This document shows, in pieces, positions 8,941 to 17,737 of a stretch of 64,000 bases of DNA. Source of the DNA: Stenotrophomonas maltophilia (GTDB lineage Bacteria > Pseudomonadota > Gammaproteobacteria > Xanthomonadales > Xanthomonadaceae); the NCBI RefSeq assembly GCF_039555535.1, contig NZ_CP154630.1, forward strand, positions 1,625,001 to 1,689,000, given 5' to 3'. Both the position numbers and the translations under genes were made by a program. Within the stretch, counting starts at the first letter, position 1. Each line of letters starts with the position of its first letter. A model generated the notes under the pieces. That model saw only the letters and a program-made list of their open reading frames with translations. It searched no databases and was not told the DNA's origin.

Positions 8941-10146
8941 TTACCAGAGATCTTCCAGTTTGCGCGGCTTGCAGGCCACCCAGGAGGCGCACAGCATCAG
9001 GGTGGCGCAGCCGAACAGGAAGCTGAACGGGAGCGTCCAGCCGTTGCTGACCGTATGCAGCCAGCCGACCAGGAACGGCCCCAGGCAGCTGAAGCTGTAG
9101 CCCACGCCCTGCATGAAGCCGGACAGCGCCGCCGAGCCGGTGGGGGTGCGCGTGCGCAGGTTGATCAGGGTCAGCGCCAGCGGGAAGGTTGACGGACCGA
9201 CGCCGAGCAGGCAGGCCCACAGCAGCGGGGCCTTCATCGGTGCCAGCAGCAGGCCGGTGAAGGCGATCACGAACGAGAAGAAGCCGATCAGCACCAGCGG
9301 GAACGGGTTCTGCATGCGAACCGCCATCGATGGGATGACCAGTGAAGGCAGCAGGCCCAGCGCCGAGAACACCGCGACCATCACGCCACCGAAGGCGGGC
9401 GTGCCACCGGCCTCGACCACGATGCGCGGCAGCCAGGTGAACATCGAATAGGTCATCAGCGAGGTCATGCCGAACATCAGCGTCATGCTCCAGCCCAGCG
9501 ACGTGCGCCAGACCTTGCCGTGCGGCTGTGCGGTGGGATCGGTGGCGTCGGCCTGCGGCTTCGGTGCGCGCCTGGCCAGCACCAGCCACGGCAGTGCCGC
9601 GGCCAGCGCGAGCAGCGCCCACATGCCCAGCGAGACGCGCCAGCCAGCGGCGTTGGCCACTGGCACCGCCAGCAGCGCCGGCAGCATCGTGCCCAGCTGC
9701 AGCACGCTGATGTAGAGCGTGCTCATGGTGCCGACCTTGTTGGCGAAGTAGCGCTTGACCAGCGGCGGTACCACCACGTTGCCGATGCCCATGCCGGCCA
9801 GCGCCAGCACCGACCCCAGCAGCAGCGTGCCGACGTTGCCGGCGCTGGAGCGCAGCAGCAGGCCGGCCATCGCCATCACCATCGCCAGCAGCGTGGTGCG
9901 TTCCAGCCCCAGGCGCCGCGCCAGTGCCGGCGTGGCCACGCCGAACAGCGCGAACGAGGCGGTCGGCAGCATGCCCAGTACGCCGGTCATGGTGGTACCG
10001 AAGCCGAACTGCTGGCCGAGCACGTCCAGCAGCGGCGTGATCGAGGTAACCGCGGTGCGCAGGTTGATCGCTGCCAGCAGAATGGCGGCGAAAGCCAGCA
10101 CGCGCCCGTGCAGCAGCGATGGCGAATCGGAAGTGGAGGAACTCAT
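8941..10146 (-). CDS. CynX/NimT-type MFS transporter
   Basis: This 401-residue inner-membrane protein has about 12 hydrophobic segments and fits the cyanate/nitroimidazole (CynX/NimT) branch of the major facilitator superfamily. Features seen are an early INLRTAVTSITPLL segment typical of that branch and a mid-protein loop of charged residues (about 190-210). Substrate cannot be told from sequence. I chose ATG 10146 (MSSSTSDSP) because AAGGACC precedes it at proper spacing; an in-frame ATG at 10170 lacks such a site. It is monocistronic. Confidence 0.85.
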   Translation of the reverse strand: MSSSTSDSPSLLHGRVLAFAAILLAAINLRTAVTSITPLLDVLGQQFGFGTTMTGVLGMLPTASFALFGVATPALARRLGLERTTLLAMVMAMAGLLLRSSAGNVGTLLLGSVLALAGMGIGNVVVPPLVKRYFANKVGTMSTLYISVLQLGTMLPALLAVPVANAAGWRVSLGMWALLALAAALPWLVLARRAPKPQADATDPTAQPHGKVWRTSLGWSMTLMFGMTSLMTYSMFTWLPRIVVEAGGTPAFGGVMVAVFSALGLLPSLVIPSMAVRMQNPFPLVLIGFFSFVIAFTGLLLAPMKAPLLWACLLGVGPSTFPLALTLINLRTRTPTGSAALSGFMQGVGYSFSCLGPFLVGWLHTVSNGWTLPFSFLFGCATLMLCASWVACKPRKLEDLW

Positions 10147-10318
10147 CGGTGGTCCTTGCAGGTGTCGCACGCCAGGGCAATGGCATGCAGCGCCGGCATC
10201 GGTCTACGCCGAAGCGGCAGGTGGGGGAGTGGCGGCTGCAGGTGGGGCCGGCAGCGCGGCCATTGTACGTGCGCGCTCCGGCAAGGTCCCGTCATGCGGG
10301 CGGCTTGGCACTGGGTAC

Positions 10319-10351
10319 AAAAAAACCCGGAGGACAGTGATGTCTTCCAGG
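10319..10351 (-). terminator. terminator of tRNA-Pro copy 1
   Basis: Read on the minus strand, an 11-bp imperfect stem (CCTGGAAGACA / TGTCCTCCGGG, loop TCAC) is followed by seven T residues, just downstream of the tRNA 3' end. Confidence 0.75.
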
Positions 10352-10371
10352 CTTCTTGGTGACCACCGAAG

Positions 10372-10448
<77 letters not shown>

Positions 10449-10542
10449 AAGGGAGCCGCCTATTCTAGCGATTCACCCCGATGGCGGCAAGGGGTAAATG
10501 CTGTTTTCTTCACACTGCCGAAGCAGTGCCACTTCAGGGAAC

Positions 10543-10571
10543 AAAAAAGCCTGGACGACTTCACCAGGCTT
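10543..10571 (-). terminator. terminator of tRNA-Pro copy 2
   Basis: Read on the minus strand, the stem AAGCCTGG / CCAGGCTT with a 9-base loop is followed by a run of T residues, a standard intrinsic terminator between the two tRNA genes. Each copy therefore seems to be its own transcription unit. Confidence 0.8.
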
Positions 10572-10588
10572 CAATGCGACCACGTGAG

Positions 10589-10665
<77 letters not shown>

Positions 10666-10720
10666 AAGGAGCCGCCTAAGATACCGTGTGAAGGCCAGGG
10701 CGGCAAGGTTTTTTTACAGC

Positions 10721-10837
10721 TCAGCGACGATTTTCCTTCTCGATGCGGTTCTGCTCGCGGGCTTCGAACCACATGCCGTTGAGGATGGCCACCGTCGAGG
10801 CGAGGCCGGCACCGAGAATCCAGGCGAAATACCACAT
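10721..10837 (-). CDS. cydX: cytochrome bd oxidase small subunit CydX
   Basis: A 38-residue single-span inner-membrane protein, starting MWYFAWILGAGLAS and ending in a charged tail (IEKENRR). The MWYFAWILG start is diagnostic of CydX/YbgT, which binds the CydA side of cytochrome bd and stabilises its hemes. It has a clear ribosome site (AAAGGAG) and lies 54 bp after cydB. It is shorter than common gene-finding cut-offs and easily missed. A second in-frame methionine at position 22 is inside the helix and not a likely start. Confidence 0.93.
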   Translation of the reverse strand: MWYFAWILGAGLASTVAILNGMWFEAREQNRIEKENRR

Positions 10838-10891
10838 GGTCGATCTCCTTTGTTCAAGGGATGTGCCGGCCGTGGGCCGGCACACCGTCAA

Positions 10892-12043
10892 TCAGTAAGC
10901 GTTCGGGTTGTTGCCCATCTCTTCGGTGGTGGTCTTGCCCTTCAGTACGCGGTACACCCAGGTGGTGTAGGCGAGGATGATCGGCAGGAACACCGCCGTG
11001 GCCAGCAGCATGATCCACAGGGTCAGGTGGCTGGACGAGGCGTCCCACACGGTCAGGCTGGAGGTGGGCTGGCTCGAGGACGGCAGCAGGAACGGGAAGA
11101 TGGCGAAGCCGACGGTCAGGATGATGCCGGCGATGGCCGCACCGGAGGCGATGAAGGCCAGGCCGCCGCGACGGGCACGCAGCAGTACCGCACTGGCCAG
11201 CAGGCCGGCCAGGCCGAGCAGCGGGGCCAGGATCGTGGCTGGCATCGCGCTGTAGTTGCGCATCCAGCCACCGGCGGCGCCGAGTTCGGCGGTCTTCAGC
11301 AGCGGATTGGTTGCACCATCGGTGACCACCTGCGAGGTGATCTGGTAGCCCGGCAGGCCGAAGGCCACCCAGGCACCGCCCACGGCGAACAGCACGAAGG
11401 CGATGATCGCGGCGATGCTGCCGAAACGGGCTGCACGTTCGGCCACCGGGCCGTCGGTCTTCAGGACCAGCATGGCGGCACCGTGGGCGACCAGCATCGA
11501 CACGCTGAGCAGGCCGGCCAGCAGTGCGAAGGGCATCAGCAGACCGAAGAACGAGCCGGTGTAGAAGATGCGCATGCTGTCATCGAAGTGGAACGGCACG
11601 CCCAGCACCACGTTGCCCACCGCCACGCCCATGATCAGCGCCGGGATGAAGCCACCGATGAACAGCGCGCAGTCCCAGGTGTTGCGCCAGCGTTCGCTGG
11701 GCATCTTGCTGCGGAACTTGAAACCGACCGGACGCAGGATCAGCGCGAACAGGATCACGAACATCGCCAGGTAGAACCCGGAGAAACTGACCGCATAGAG
11801 CGGCGGCCAGGCGGCGAAGATCGCGCCGCCGCCCAGGATCAGCCACACCTGGTTGCCTTCCCACACCGGGCCGATGGTGTTGATCACCAGCCGGCGCTCG
11901 GCGTCGTTGCGGGCGACGAAGGGCAGCAGGGTGCCCACGCCCAGGTCGAAACCATCCATCACGGCGAAACCGATCAGCAGGATGCCGAGCAGCAGCCACC
12001 AGATCACGCGCAGCGTGGTGTAGTCCAGAAGAATGAAATCCAT
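10892..12043 (-). CDS. cydB: cytochrome bd ubiquinol oxidase subunit II
   Basis: CydB is the heme-free integral subunit of the cytochrome bd quinol oxidase, a high-affinity terminal oxidase of the inner membrane. The 383-residue protein has about nine hydrophobic segments and family motifs near the N-terminus ([16 protein letters not shown]), [16 protein letters not shown], and [19 protein letters not shown]. It lies 15 bp after cydA and before cydX, the usual cydABX order. Confidence 0.97.
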   Translation of the reverse strand: MDFILLDYTTLRVIWWLLLGILLIGFAVMDGFDLGVGTLLPFVARNDAERRLVINTIGPVWEGNQVWLILGGGAIFAAWPPLYAVSFSGFYLAMFVILFALILRPVGFKFRSKMPSERWRNTWDCALFIGGFIPALIMGVAVGNVVLGVPFHFDDSMRIFYTGSFFGLLMPFALLAGLLSVSMLVAHGAAMLVLKTDGPVAERAARFGSIAAIIAFVLFAVGGAWVAFGLPGYQITSQVVTDGATNPLLKTAELGAAGGWMRNYSAMPATILAPLLGLAGLLASAVLLRARRGGLAFIASGAAIAGIILTVGFAIFPFLLPSSSQPTSSLTVWDASSSHLTLWIMLLATAVFLPIILAYTTWVYRVLKGKTTTEEMGNNPNAY

Positions 12044-12058
12044 CTTGGTTCTCCTGCC

Positions 12059-13648
12059 TCAGGCCTGGCCGGCGGCCGGCGCCGAGGCATTGTGGGAAGC
12101 ATGCGGCTGGGGCGACTGCAGTGACGGCAGCACCTCGTCCGGACCCTTGCGGATCGCCTTGAGCATCAGCTTGATCTCGACCACGATCAGCGCGGTGTAG
12201 ATGGCAGTGAAGCCGGCCAGGGTCAGCACGATTTCATGCAGGGCCAGCCCCGATGCTGCATAGAAGGTCGGCAGCACGCCATCGACCGCCCACGGCTGGC
12301 GACCATACTCGGCCACGAACCAGCCGCACTCGATCGCGATCCACGGTGCCGGCAGCGTCCACAGGGCCAGCGTGAGGAACCAGCGCTTGTCCTGGAAATT
12401 GTTGCGGCAGGAGTAGTAGAAGGCCAGGGCGAAGAAAGCGATGAGGTAGAAGCCGAGGCCGGCCATCACGCGGAAGGTCCAGAACAACGGCATCACGCGC
12501 GGCACCGTGTCCATCGCCGCCTGCGAGATTTCCTGCGGGGTGGCGTTGAGGATGTCATCGCGATAGCGCTTGAGCAGCAGGCCGTGGCCCAGGTCCTGCC
12601 AGTGACGGTCGAACATCTCGCGCGCTTCAACGTCGTTCTTGTTGGCGCGCAGGCGTTCCAATGCACCGTAGGCCAGCTGGCCGCCACGCACGCGGTGTTC
12701 GGCGCGCTCGACCAGTTCCAGGATGCCGGGAATCGGCTGGTTCAACGAGCGGGTGGCGATCAGGCCCATCAGGTAGGGGATCTTCACCGCGTAGTCGTTC
12801 TGGTGGGTCTCCTGGTTGGGGATGCCGAAGGCGGTGAAGTCGGCCGGCGCACGCTCGGTCTCCCACATCGCTTCGATCGCGGCCAGCTTCATCTTCTGGT
12901 GTTCGCTGGCGGCGTAACCGCTCTCGTCACCCAGCACGACCACCGACAGCGATGACAGCAGGCCGAACGCCGCGGCCACCGCAAACGAACGACGGGCCAG
13001 GTCCTTGTGCTTGTTGCGCAGCAGGAACAGCGCGCTGATCGCCATCACGAACACCGCACCGGTCACGTAGCCGGCGCTGACGGTGTGCACGAACTTGGCC
13101 TGCGCCACCGGGTTGAACACCACCGCCATGAAGTCGACCACTTCCATGCGCATGGTTTCCGGGTTGAACACCGCACCGGTCGGGTTCTGCATCCAGCCAT
13201 TGGCCACCAGGATCCAGATTGCCGACAGGTTGGTGCCCAGCGCCATCAGCCAGGTCACCATCAGGTGCTTGACCTTGGTGAGGCGGTTCCAGCCGAAGAA
13301 GAACAGGCCGACGAAGGTGGCTTCCAGGAAGAACGCCATCAGACCTTCGATCGCCAGCGGCGCACCGAAGATGTCACCCACGTAGTGGCTGTAGTAGGAC
13401 CAGTTCATGCCGAACTGGAATTCCATGACGATGCCGGTGGCAACGCCCATGGCGAAGTTGATGCCGAACAGGACGCCCCAGAACAGGGTCATCCTGCGCC
13501 AGATCTCCTTGCCGGTCATCACGTACACGCTCTCCATGATGGCCACCATGAAGGACAGGCCGAGGGTGAGCGGTACGAATAGGAAGTGGTACATCGCGGT
13601 CAGCGCGAATTGCAGCCGCGACAGTTCTACGACTGTCTGATCAATCAT
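12059..13648 (-). CDS. cydA: cytochrome bd ubiquinol oxidase subunit I
   Basis: CydA carries hemes b558, b595 and d and oxidises ubiquinol. The 529-residue protein has the N-terminal histidine region (LTAMYHFLFVPLTLG), the conserved GRQPWAVDGVLPT segment near the C-terminus, and a large periplasmic Q-loop between. The length is like E. coli CydA (522), indicating the long Q-loop class. It is first in cydABX, and an FNR-type box lies about 90 bp upstream of its ATG. Genes for the assembly exporter CydDC point the other way. Confidence 0.97.
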   Translation of the reverse strand: MIDQTVVELSRLQFALTAMYHFLFVPLTLGLSFMVAIMESVYVMTGKEIWRRMTLFWGVLFGINFAMGVATGIVMEFQFGMNWSYYSHYVGDIFGAPLAIEGLMAFFLEATFVGLFFFGWNRLTKVKHLMVTWLMALGTNLSAIWILVANGWMQNPTGAVFNPETMRMEVVDFMAVVFNPVAQAKFVHTVSAGYVTGAVFVMAISALFLLRNKHKDLARRSFAVAAAFGLLSSLSVVVLGDESGYAASEHQKMKLAAIEAMWETERAPADFTAFGIPNQETHQNDYAVKIPYLMGLIATRSLNQPIPGILELVERAEHRVRGGQLAYGALERLRANKNDVEAREMFDRHWQDLGHGLLLKRYRDDILNATPQEISQAAMDTVPRVMPLFWTFRVMAGLGFYLIAFFALAFYYSCRNNFQDKRWFLTLALWTLPAPWIAIECGWFVAEYGRQPWAVDGVLPTFYAASGLALHEIVLTLAGFTAIYTALIVVEIKLMLKAIRKGPDEVLPSLQSPQPHASHNASAPAAGQA

Positions 13649-13738
13649 GGCCTGGCTACCTCGTTGGATAGTGCCGTTGCAGGTGGCGGGAAGGGTGGTC
13701 TACGACGTGAATGATGTGACCGACTACTTCAAACAGCC

Positions 13739-13752
13739 TTGATCCAGATCAA
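13739..13752. promoter_or_regulatory. FNR/ANR-type box between cydA and cydD
   Basis: TTGATCCAGATCAA matches the FNR-family consensus TTGAT-N4-ATCAA exactly. Read towards cydA, a site centred at 13745 would place a class II start near 13704, with a candidate -10 CATCAT at about 13712-13717, leaving a 55-base leader. This fits oxygen-responsive activation of cydABX. The box is about 125 bp from cydD, so control of that side is less certain. Confidence 0.75.
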
Positions 13753-13876
13753 TGTATGAACAGGTGCCCCGGTTGATCGTATGCCAACCTGATGAAGACT
13801 GCGACCGCCGGCCGCAGGGGCGGGCTGTTGCCTGCGCCTACAATGCCGTGTCTCCCCCGTTGCCCGTGAAGACCTC

Positions 13877-15622
13877 TTGAGCGCTGCCGAAACGACCCCT
13901 GACGGCCTGTCCCCGGAAGCTGAAACCGCCCGCCAGCGGCGTGTGCGCACGGCCTGGCTGGCCGACCTGTCACGCTCCGCCCGGGGTCGCCAGCGCCTGG
14001 CCGCGCTGTGCATCAGCCTGTCCGGCGCACTGTTGATCGGCCAGGCTGCCGCCATTGCCTGGCTGGTGCAGCAGGTGCTGGTCGAGCGCGCGCCATTGGC
14101 ATCGGGCCTGCCGGTGCTGGGGGGGCTGGCGCTGGTCCTGGTGCTGCGCACGCTGCTCGGCAGCGCCACCCAGGCTGCTGCCGGTGATGTGGCCGATGCC
14201 GCGCGCCTGGCCCTGCGTGAGCGGGTGTTCGCGCGACTGCTCGGGCATGGGCCGCTGTGGCTGCGGCAACGCCGCACCGGTGAGCTGGGCGAACTGATGC
14301 TTCATCACGGCGATGCGATCGAGAACTATTACAGTGGCTTCCTGCCGGTGCGCACCGAAGTGGTGGTGGTGCCACTGCTGATCCTGGCCGCGGTGGCCTG
14401 GGTTGATTGGGTGGTGGCGCTGATCCTGCTGTTCACCGCGCCACTGGTGCCGTTCTTCATGATGCTGGTGGGCTGGGGCGCCGAAGCTGCCGGTCGTGCC
14501 CAGCTGGGCGAACTGGCGCGGATGAGCGGCCACTTCGCTGATCGCATCAAGGGCCTGGGCCTGCTGCGCCTGTATGGCCGTGGCGAGGCCGAGCTGGAAG
14601 GTATCGAGGCCGCCGCCGAAGGGGTGCGCGTGCGTACCCTGAAGGTGCTGCGCATCGCCTTCCTGTCGTCCACGGTGCTGGAATTCTTCGCCTCGGTCAG
14701 CGTGGCGATGGTCGCGTTGTACCTGGGCCTGAGCTACCTGGGCATGATGTCGCTGCACTCGACGGTGCCGACGCTGGGCGCGGGCCTGTTCTGCCTGCTG
14801 CTGGCGCCGGAATTCTACGCGCCGCTGCGGCGCCTGGCCGCGCACTACCACGATCGTGCCAATGCACTGGCCGCTGCTGCCGAGGTGGAACGCCTGCTGC
14901 AGTCACTGCCCGAGGAGCATGGCCTGATCGAGAACGAGATCGCACCGCTGGCGGTGGAGCCGGCCGAAGCTGCATTGCCGCCGTTGCAGGCACAGGGACT
15001 GGTGCTTCGCCCGTTGGGCGCGCCGCACGATGTGCTGCACGATCTGGATGTGCTGCTGGAGCCGGGCCAGCGGCTGGCCCTGGTCGGTCCCAGCGGGTCC
15101 GGCAAGAGCACGCTGCTGGAAGCGCTGGCCGGTTGGCTGGCGCCGCGCGCCGGCAAACTGCAGCTGCGTCCTGGCGTGCAGGTGGCCTATGCCAGCCAGC
15201 GTCCGTACCTGTTCCACGGCAGCATTGCCGACAACCTGCGCCTGGCCGATCCGGGTGCCAGCGATGCGCGACTGCGTGCGGTGGCCGAGGCCGCGCAGGT
15301 GCTTCAGTTCGCACAGCGCCTGCCACAGGGGCTGGAGACGGTGATCGGCGAACGTGGCTTCGGCCTGTCCGGCGGCGAAGCCCGTCGCATCGGCCTGGCC
15401 CGGTTGTTGCTGCGCGACCCGCAGGTGCTGTTGCTGGACGAACCCACCGCGTTTCTCGACGCCGATACCGAGGCCGCACTGCTGCGCAGCCTGGCGGCCT
15501 ATGCACGAGGCCGCAGTGTGGTGGTCGCCACCCACAGCCCGGCGGTGATCGCCTGGGCCGATCGCTGCCTGCTGTTGCCGGAAGGTCGCCTGGTGGAACC
15601 AGCACAGGCGGTGCGCGCATGA
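13877..15622 (+). CDS. cydD: heterodimeric ABC exporter subunit CydD
   Basis: CydDC is an inner-membrane ABC transporter needed for cytochrome bd assembly; it has been linked to cysteine/glutathione export and more recently to heme handling. The 581-residue protein has an N-terminal six-helix domain and a C-terminal ATPase with Walker A GPSGSGKST, signature LSGGEARR and Walker B VLLLDEPTA. The start appears to be TTG at 13877 (reads MSAAETTPDG) with a weak upstream purine stretch, so the exact start is less certain. The stop overlaps the cydC ATG (ATGA). Confidence 0.93.
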   Translation: MSAAETTPDGLSPEAETARQRRVRTAWLADLSRSARGRQRLAALCISLSGALLIGQAAAIAWLVQQVLVERAPLASGLPVLGGLALVLVLRTLLGSATQAAAGDVADAARLALRERVFARLLGHGPLWLRQRRTGELGELMLHHGDAIENYYSGFLPVRTEVVVVPLLILAAVAWVDWVVALILLFTAPLVPFFMMLVGWGAEAAGRAQLGELARMSGHFADRIKGLGLLRLYGRGEAELEGIEAAAEGVRVRTLKVLRIAFLSSTVLEFFASVSVAMVALYLGLSYLGMMSLHSTVPTLGAGLFCLLLAPEFYAPLRRLAAHYHDRANALAAAAEVERLLQSLPEEHGLIENEIAPLAVEPAEAALPPLQAQGLVLRPLGAPHDVLHDLDVLLEPGQRLALVGPSGSGKSTLLEALAGWLAPRAGKLQLRPGVQVAYASQRPYLFHGSIADNLRLADPGASDARLRAVAEAAQVLQFAQRLPQGLETVIGERGFGLSGGEARRIGLARLLLRDPQVLLLDEPTAFLDADTEAALLRSLAAYARGRSVVVATHSPAVIAWADRCLLLPEGRLVEPAQAVRA

Positions 15623-17292
15623 GCCGTTCACCTGATTCGTTGCGTGCGGTGTTCCTGCGCCATCGGCCGCGCCTGCTGCTGACGATCCTGCTGTTGTGGA
15701 CCACCATGCTGGCCGGCACCGCACTGCTGGGCCTGTCCGGTGGTTTCCTCACCGCCGCTGCATTGGCCGGTGCGGCCGGCCTCGGCAAGGGCTTCAACTT
15801 CTTCTCGCCGTCCGCGGGTATCCGCGGGCTGACCATGGCGCGCATCGTGTCGCGCTACTTCGAAAAGCTGGTGGGCCACGACGCCACCCTGCGCATCGCC
15901 CGCGACTTGCGCGTGTGGTTCTTCCGCCGCGCGCTGCCGCTGGCACCGGCACGGCTGGGGGCGACGCGCACCGGCGATCTGCTGGCGCGCCTGCTCGGTG
16001 ACATCGGTGAAGTGGACGGCCTGCTGGTGCGTGCGATCGGGCCGCTGGTGGCGCTGGGTGCGCTGACGCTGGTGGCGGTGGCCTCGGCGGCGCTGATCCT
16101 GCCGTCGGCAGCAGTGTTGCTGGCAGTGCTGGCGCTGCTGATCGCTTTCGGCGTGCCGTGGCTGGGTGTGCGCGGTCGTGACGATGAAGAGGCGGACCGT
16201 GCCGCGCATCGCGCCGCACTGCGCACCGCCGCCTTTGAAGGGTTGGAGGGCGCGGGCGATCTGGCCGCGCTGCATGCCGATGCGGCGTGGCAGCTGAAGG
16301 TGCGCGTGGCGGCCAAGCAGCTGGCTTCGCGCGACCGGCGTCGTCGCTGGCGCCTGATCTCGGCATCGACCCTGCATGGCCTGGTCGCTGGGCTGGGCCT
16401 GGTGGCGATGCTGGCGCTGGCGCTGCACGCGGCCGAACAGCAGCGCATCGCGCCGGAAATGGCGGCGGGCCTGGTGTTCCTTACCGTGGCACTGATCGAA
16501 CTGTGGGCGGGCATGGGCCTGGCCTGGCAGTCGCTGCAGGCCGGGCGCATCGCCGCCGATCGCCTGCAGGCCATCGTCGAGCAACCGCCGACGGTGGAGG
16601 ATCCGCAGGCGCCGCAGGCAGTGCCGGAGGCCGCGCGCGTGCATTGGGATGACGTGCATTTCCAGTGGCCGGGTGCGGCGCGACCGGTGTTGTCCGGCCT
16701 GCAGTTGACCCTCGCGCCGGGCGAACGAATCGCCATCCGCGGCGACAGCGGCAGTGGCAAGACCACGCTGTCCAGCCTGCTGCTGCGCTTGTGGGATCCG
16801 CAGCAGGGGCGAATCACCTATGGTGGCCGCGACCTGCGCGATTTCAGCCAGGCCGACTGGCATCGACAGCTGGCCTGGCTGCCGCAGAACGCGCCGGTGT
16901 TTGCCGGCAGCGTGGCCGAGAACCTGCGCCTGGGTGATCCCGATGCCAGCGACGCTGCGTTGTGGGCGGTGCTGCGCCGCGTTCGCCTGGGCGACTGGGC
17001 CGAGAACAACGGTGGTCTGCAGACCTGGGTGGGCGAGAACGGCGCGACGATGTCGGCCGGCCAGGCGCGGCGCCTGGCGCTGGCGCGCGCGCTGCTGCGC
17101 GATGCGCCGATCCTGCTGCTGGACGAACCCACCGAAGGCCTGGACGTGGATACCGCACGTGCGCTGCTGCAGGATCTTTCCGGGCTGCTGGACGGGCGCA
17201 GCCTGCTGATGATCACCCACGACGACCTGCCCGAAGGCGTGGTTGATGCGCAGTACCGGCTGCGTGACGGGGCCCTGGTCCGCGAACTTTGA
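15619..17292 (+). CDS. cydC: heterodimeric ABC exporter subunit CydC
   Basis: Partner of CydD. The 557-residue protein has a transmembrane domain (about residues 18-300) and an ATPase domain with Walker A GDSGSGKTT, a modified signature MSAGQARR (LSGGQ in most family members) and Walker B ILLLDEPTE. ATG 15619 overlaps the cydD stop, so the subunits are translationally coupled at a fixed ratio. The open frame upstream of this ATG lies inside cydD and is not coding. Confidence 0.94.
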   Translation: MSRSPDSLRAVFLRHRPRLLLTILLLWTTMLAGTALLGLSGGFLTAAALAGAAGLGKGFNFFSPSAGIRGLTMARIVSRYFEKLVGHDATLRIARDLRVWFFRRALPLAPARLGATRTGDLLARLLGDIGEVDGLLVRAIGPLVALGALTLVAVASAALILPSAAVLLAVLALLIAFGVPWLGVRGRDDEEADRAAHRAALRTAAFEGLEGAGDLAALHADAAWQLKVRVAAKQLASRDRRRRWRLISASTLHGLVAGLGLVAMLALALHAAEQQRIAPEMAAGLVFLTVALIELWAGMGLAWQSLQAGRIAADRLQAIVEQPPTVEDPQAPQAVPEAARVHWDDVHFQWPGAARPVLSGLQLTLAPGERIAIRGDSGSGKTTLSSLLLRLWDPQQGRITYGGRDLRDFSQADWHRQLAWLPQNAPVFAGSVAENLRLGDPDASDAALWAVLRRVRLGDWAENNGGLQTWVGENGATMSAGQARRLALARALLRDAPILLLDEPTEGLDVDTARALLQDLSGLLDGRSLLMITHDDLPEGVVDAQYRLRDGALVREL

Positions 17293-17302
17293 CCGATGCA
17301 CA

Positions 17303-17385
17303 ACCATGCTTGGCGTGGATCTACTGTAGAGCAGAGCCCATGCTCGGCTTCGTGCAGAGGCAGCCGAGCATGGGCTCGGCCCTAC
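17303..17385. repeat. SMAG-type palindromic repeats
   Basis: A degenerate inward unit (to CTAC at 17324) is followed by an inverted pair from GTAG at 17326 to CTAC at 17385, with arms built on GAGCCCATGCTCGGCT and AGCCGAGCATGGGCTC. It sits between the convergent cydC and DUF1294 genes. Confidence 0.8.
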
Positions 17386-17392
17386 AGGTTGG

Positions 17393-17737
17393 CTATCGCG
17401 AGAACTCGCGCAGCATCACCGCGATCGAGGCCACGTTTGCCAGTACGCACAGCCAGAACGCCCACTGGAACGTGGCCTTGCGGTGCTTGTGCCGGAACAC
17501 GGCCTGGCCCAGCAGCGCGCCGGGCCAGCCGCCGGCGAACGCCAGCAGCTGCAGGGTACGTTCGGGAATCCGCCACTGCTTTCGCTGCGCCGCGCGCTTG
17601 TCGTGGCCGTACAGCGCGAACGACAGCGCGCTTGCCAGCAGGCACCAGCCGCCCAGCCACAGCGGCAGCACGCCGCTGACCATCAGCGCGATCAACGCGC
17701 CGAACGCGGCCAGCGCCAGGTTGCGCCGCCAGCCCAC
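17393..17737 (-). CDS. DUF1294 membrane protein
   Basis: This 114-residue protein has about four hydrophobic segments and the DUF1294 core: LYGHDKRAAQ, WRIPERTLQLLAFAGGWPGA and FRHKHRKATFQWAFW. The family's function is unknown; some relatives carry an added cold-shock domain, which this one lacks. The start is GTG at 17737, directly after the metX stop (TAAGTG), so it is coupled to metX, though no functional link is evident. Confidence 0.85.
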   Translation of the reverse strand: MGWRRNLALAAFGALIALMVSGVLPLWLGGWCLLASALSFALYGHDKRAAQRKQWRIPERTLQLLAFAGGWPGALLGQAVFRHKHRKATFQWAFWLCVLANVASIAVMLREFSR

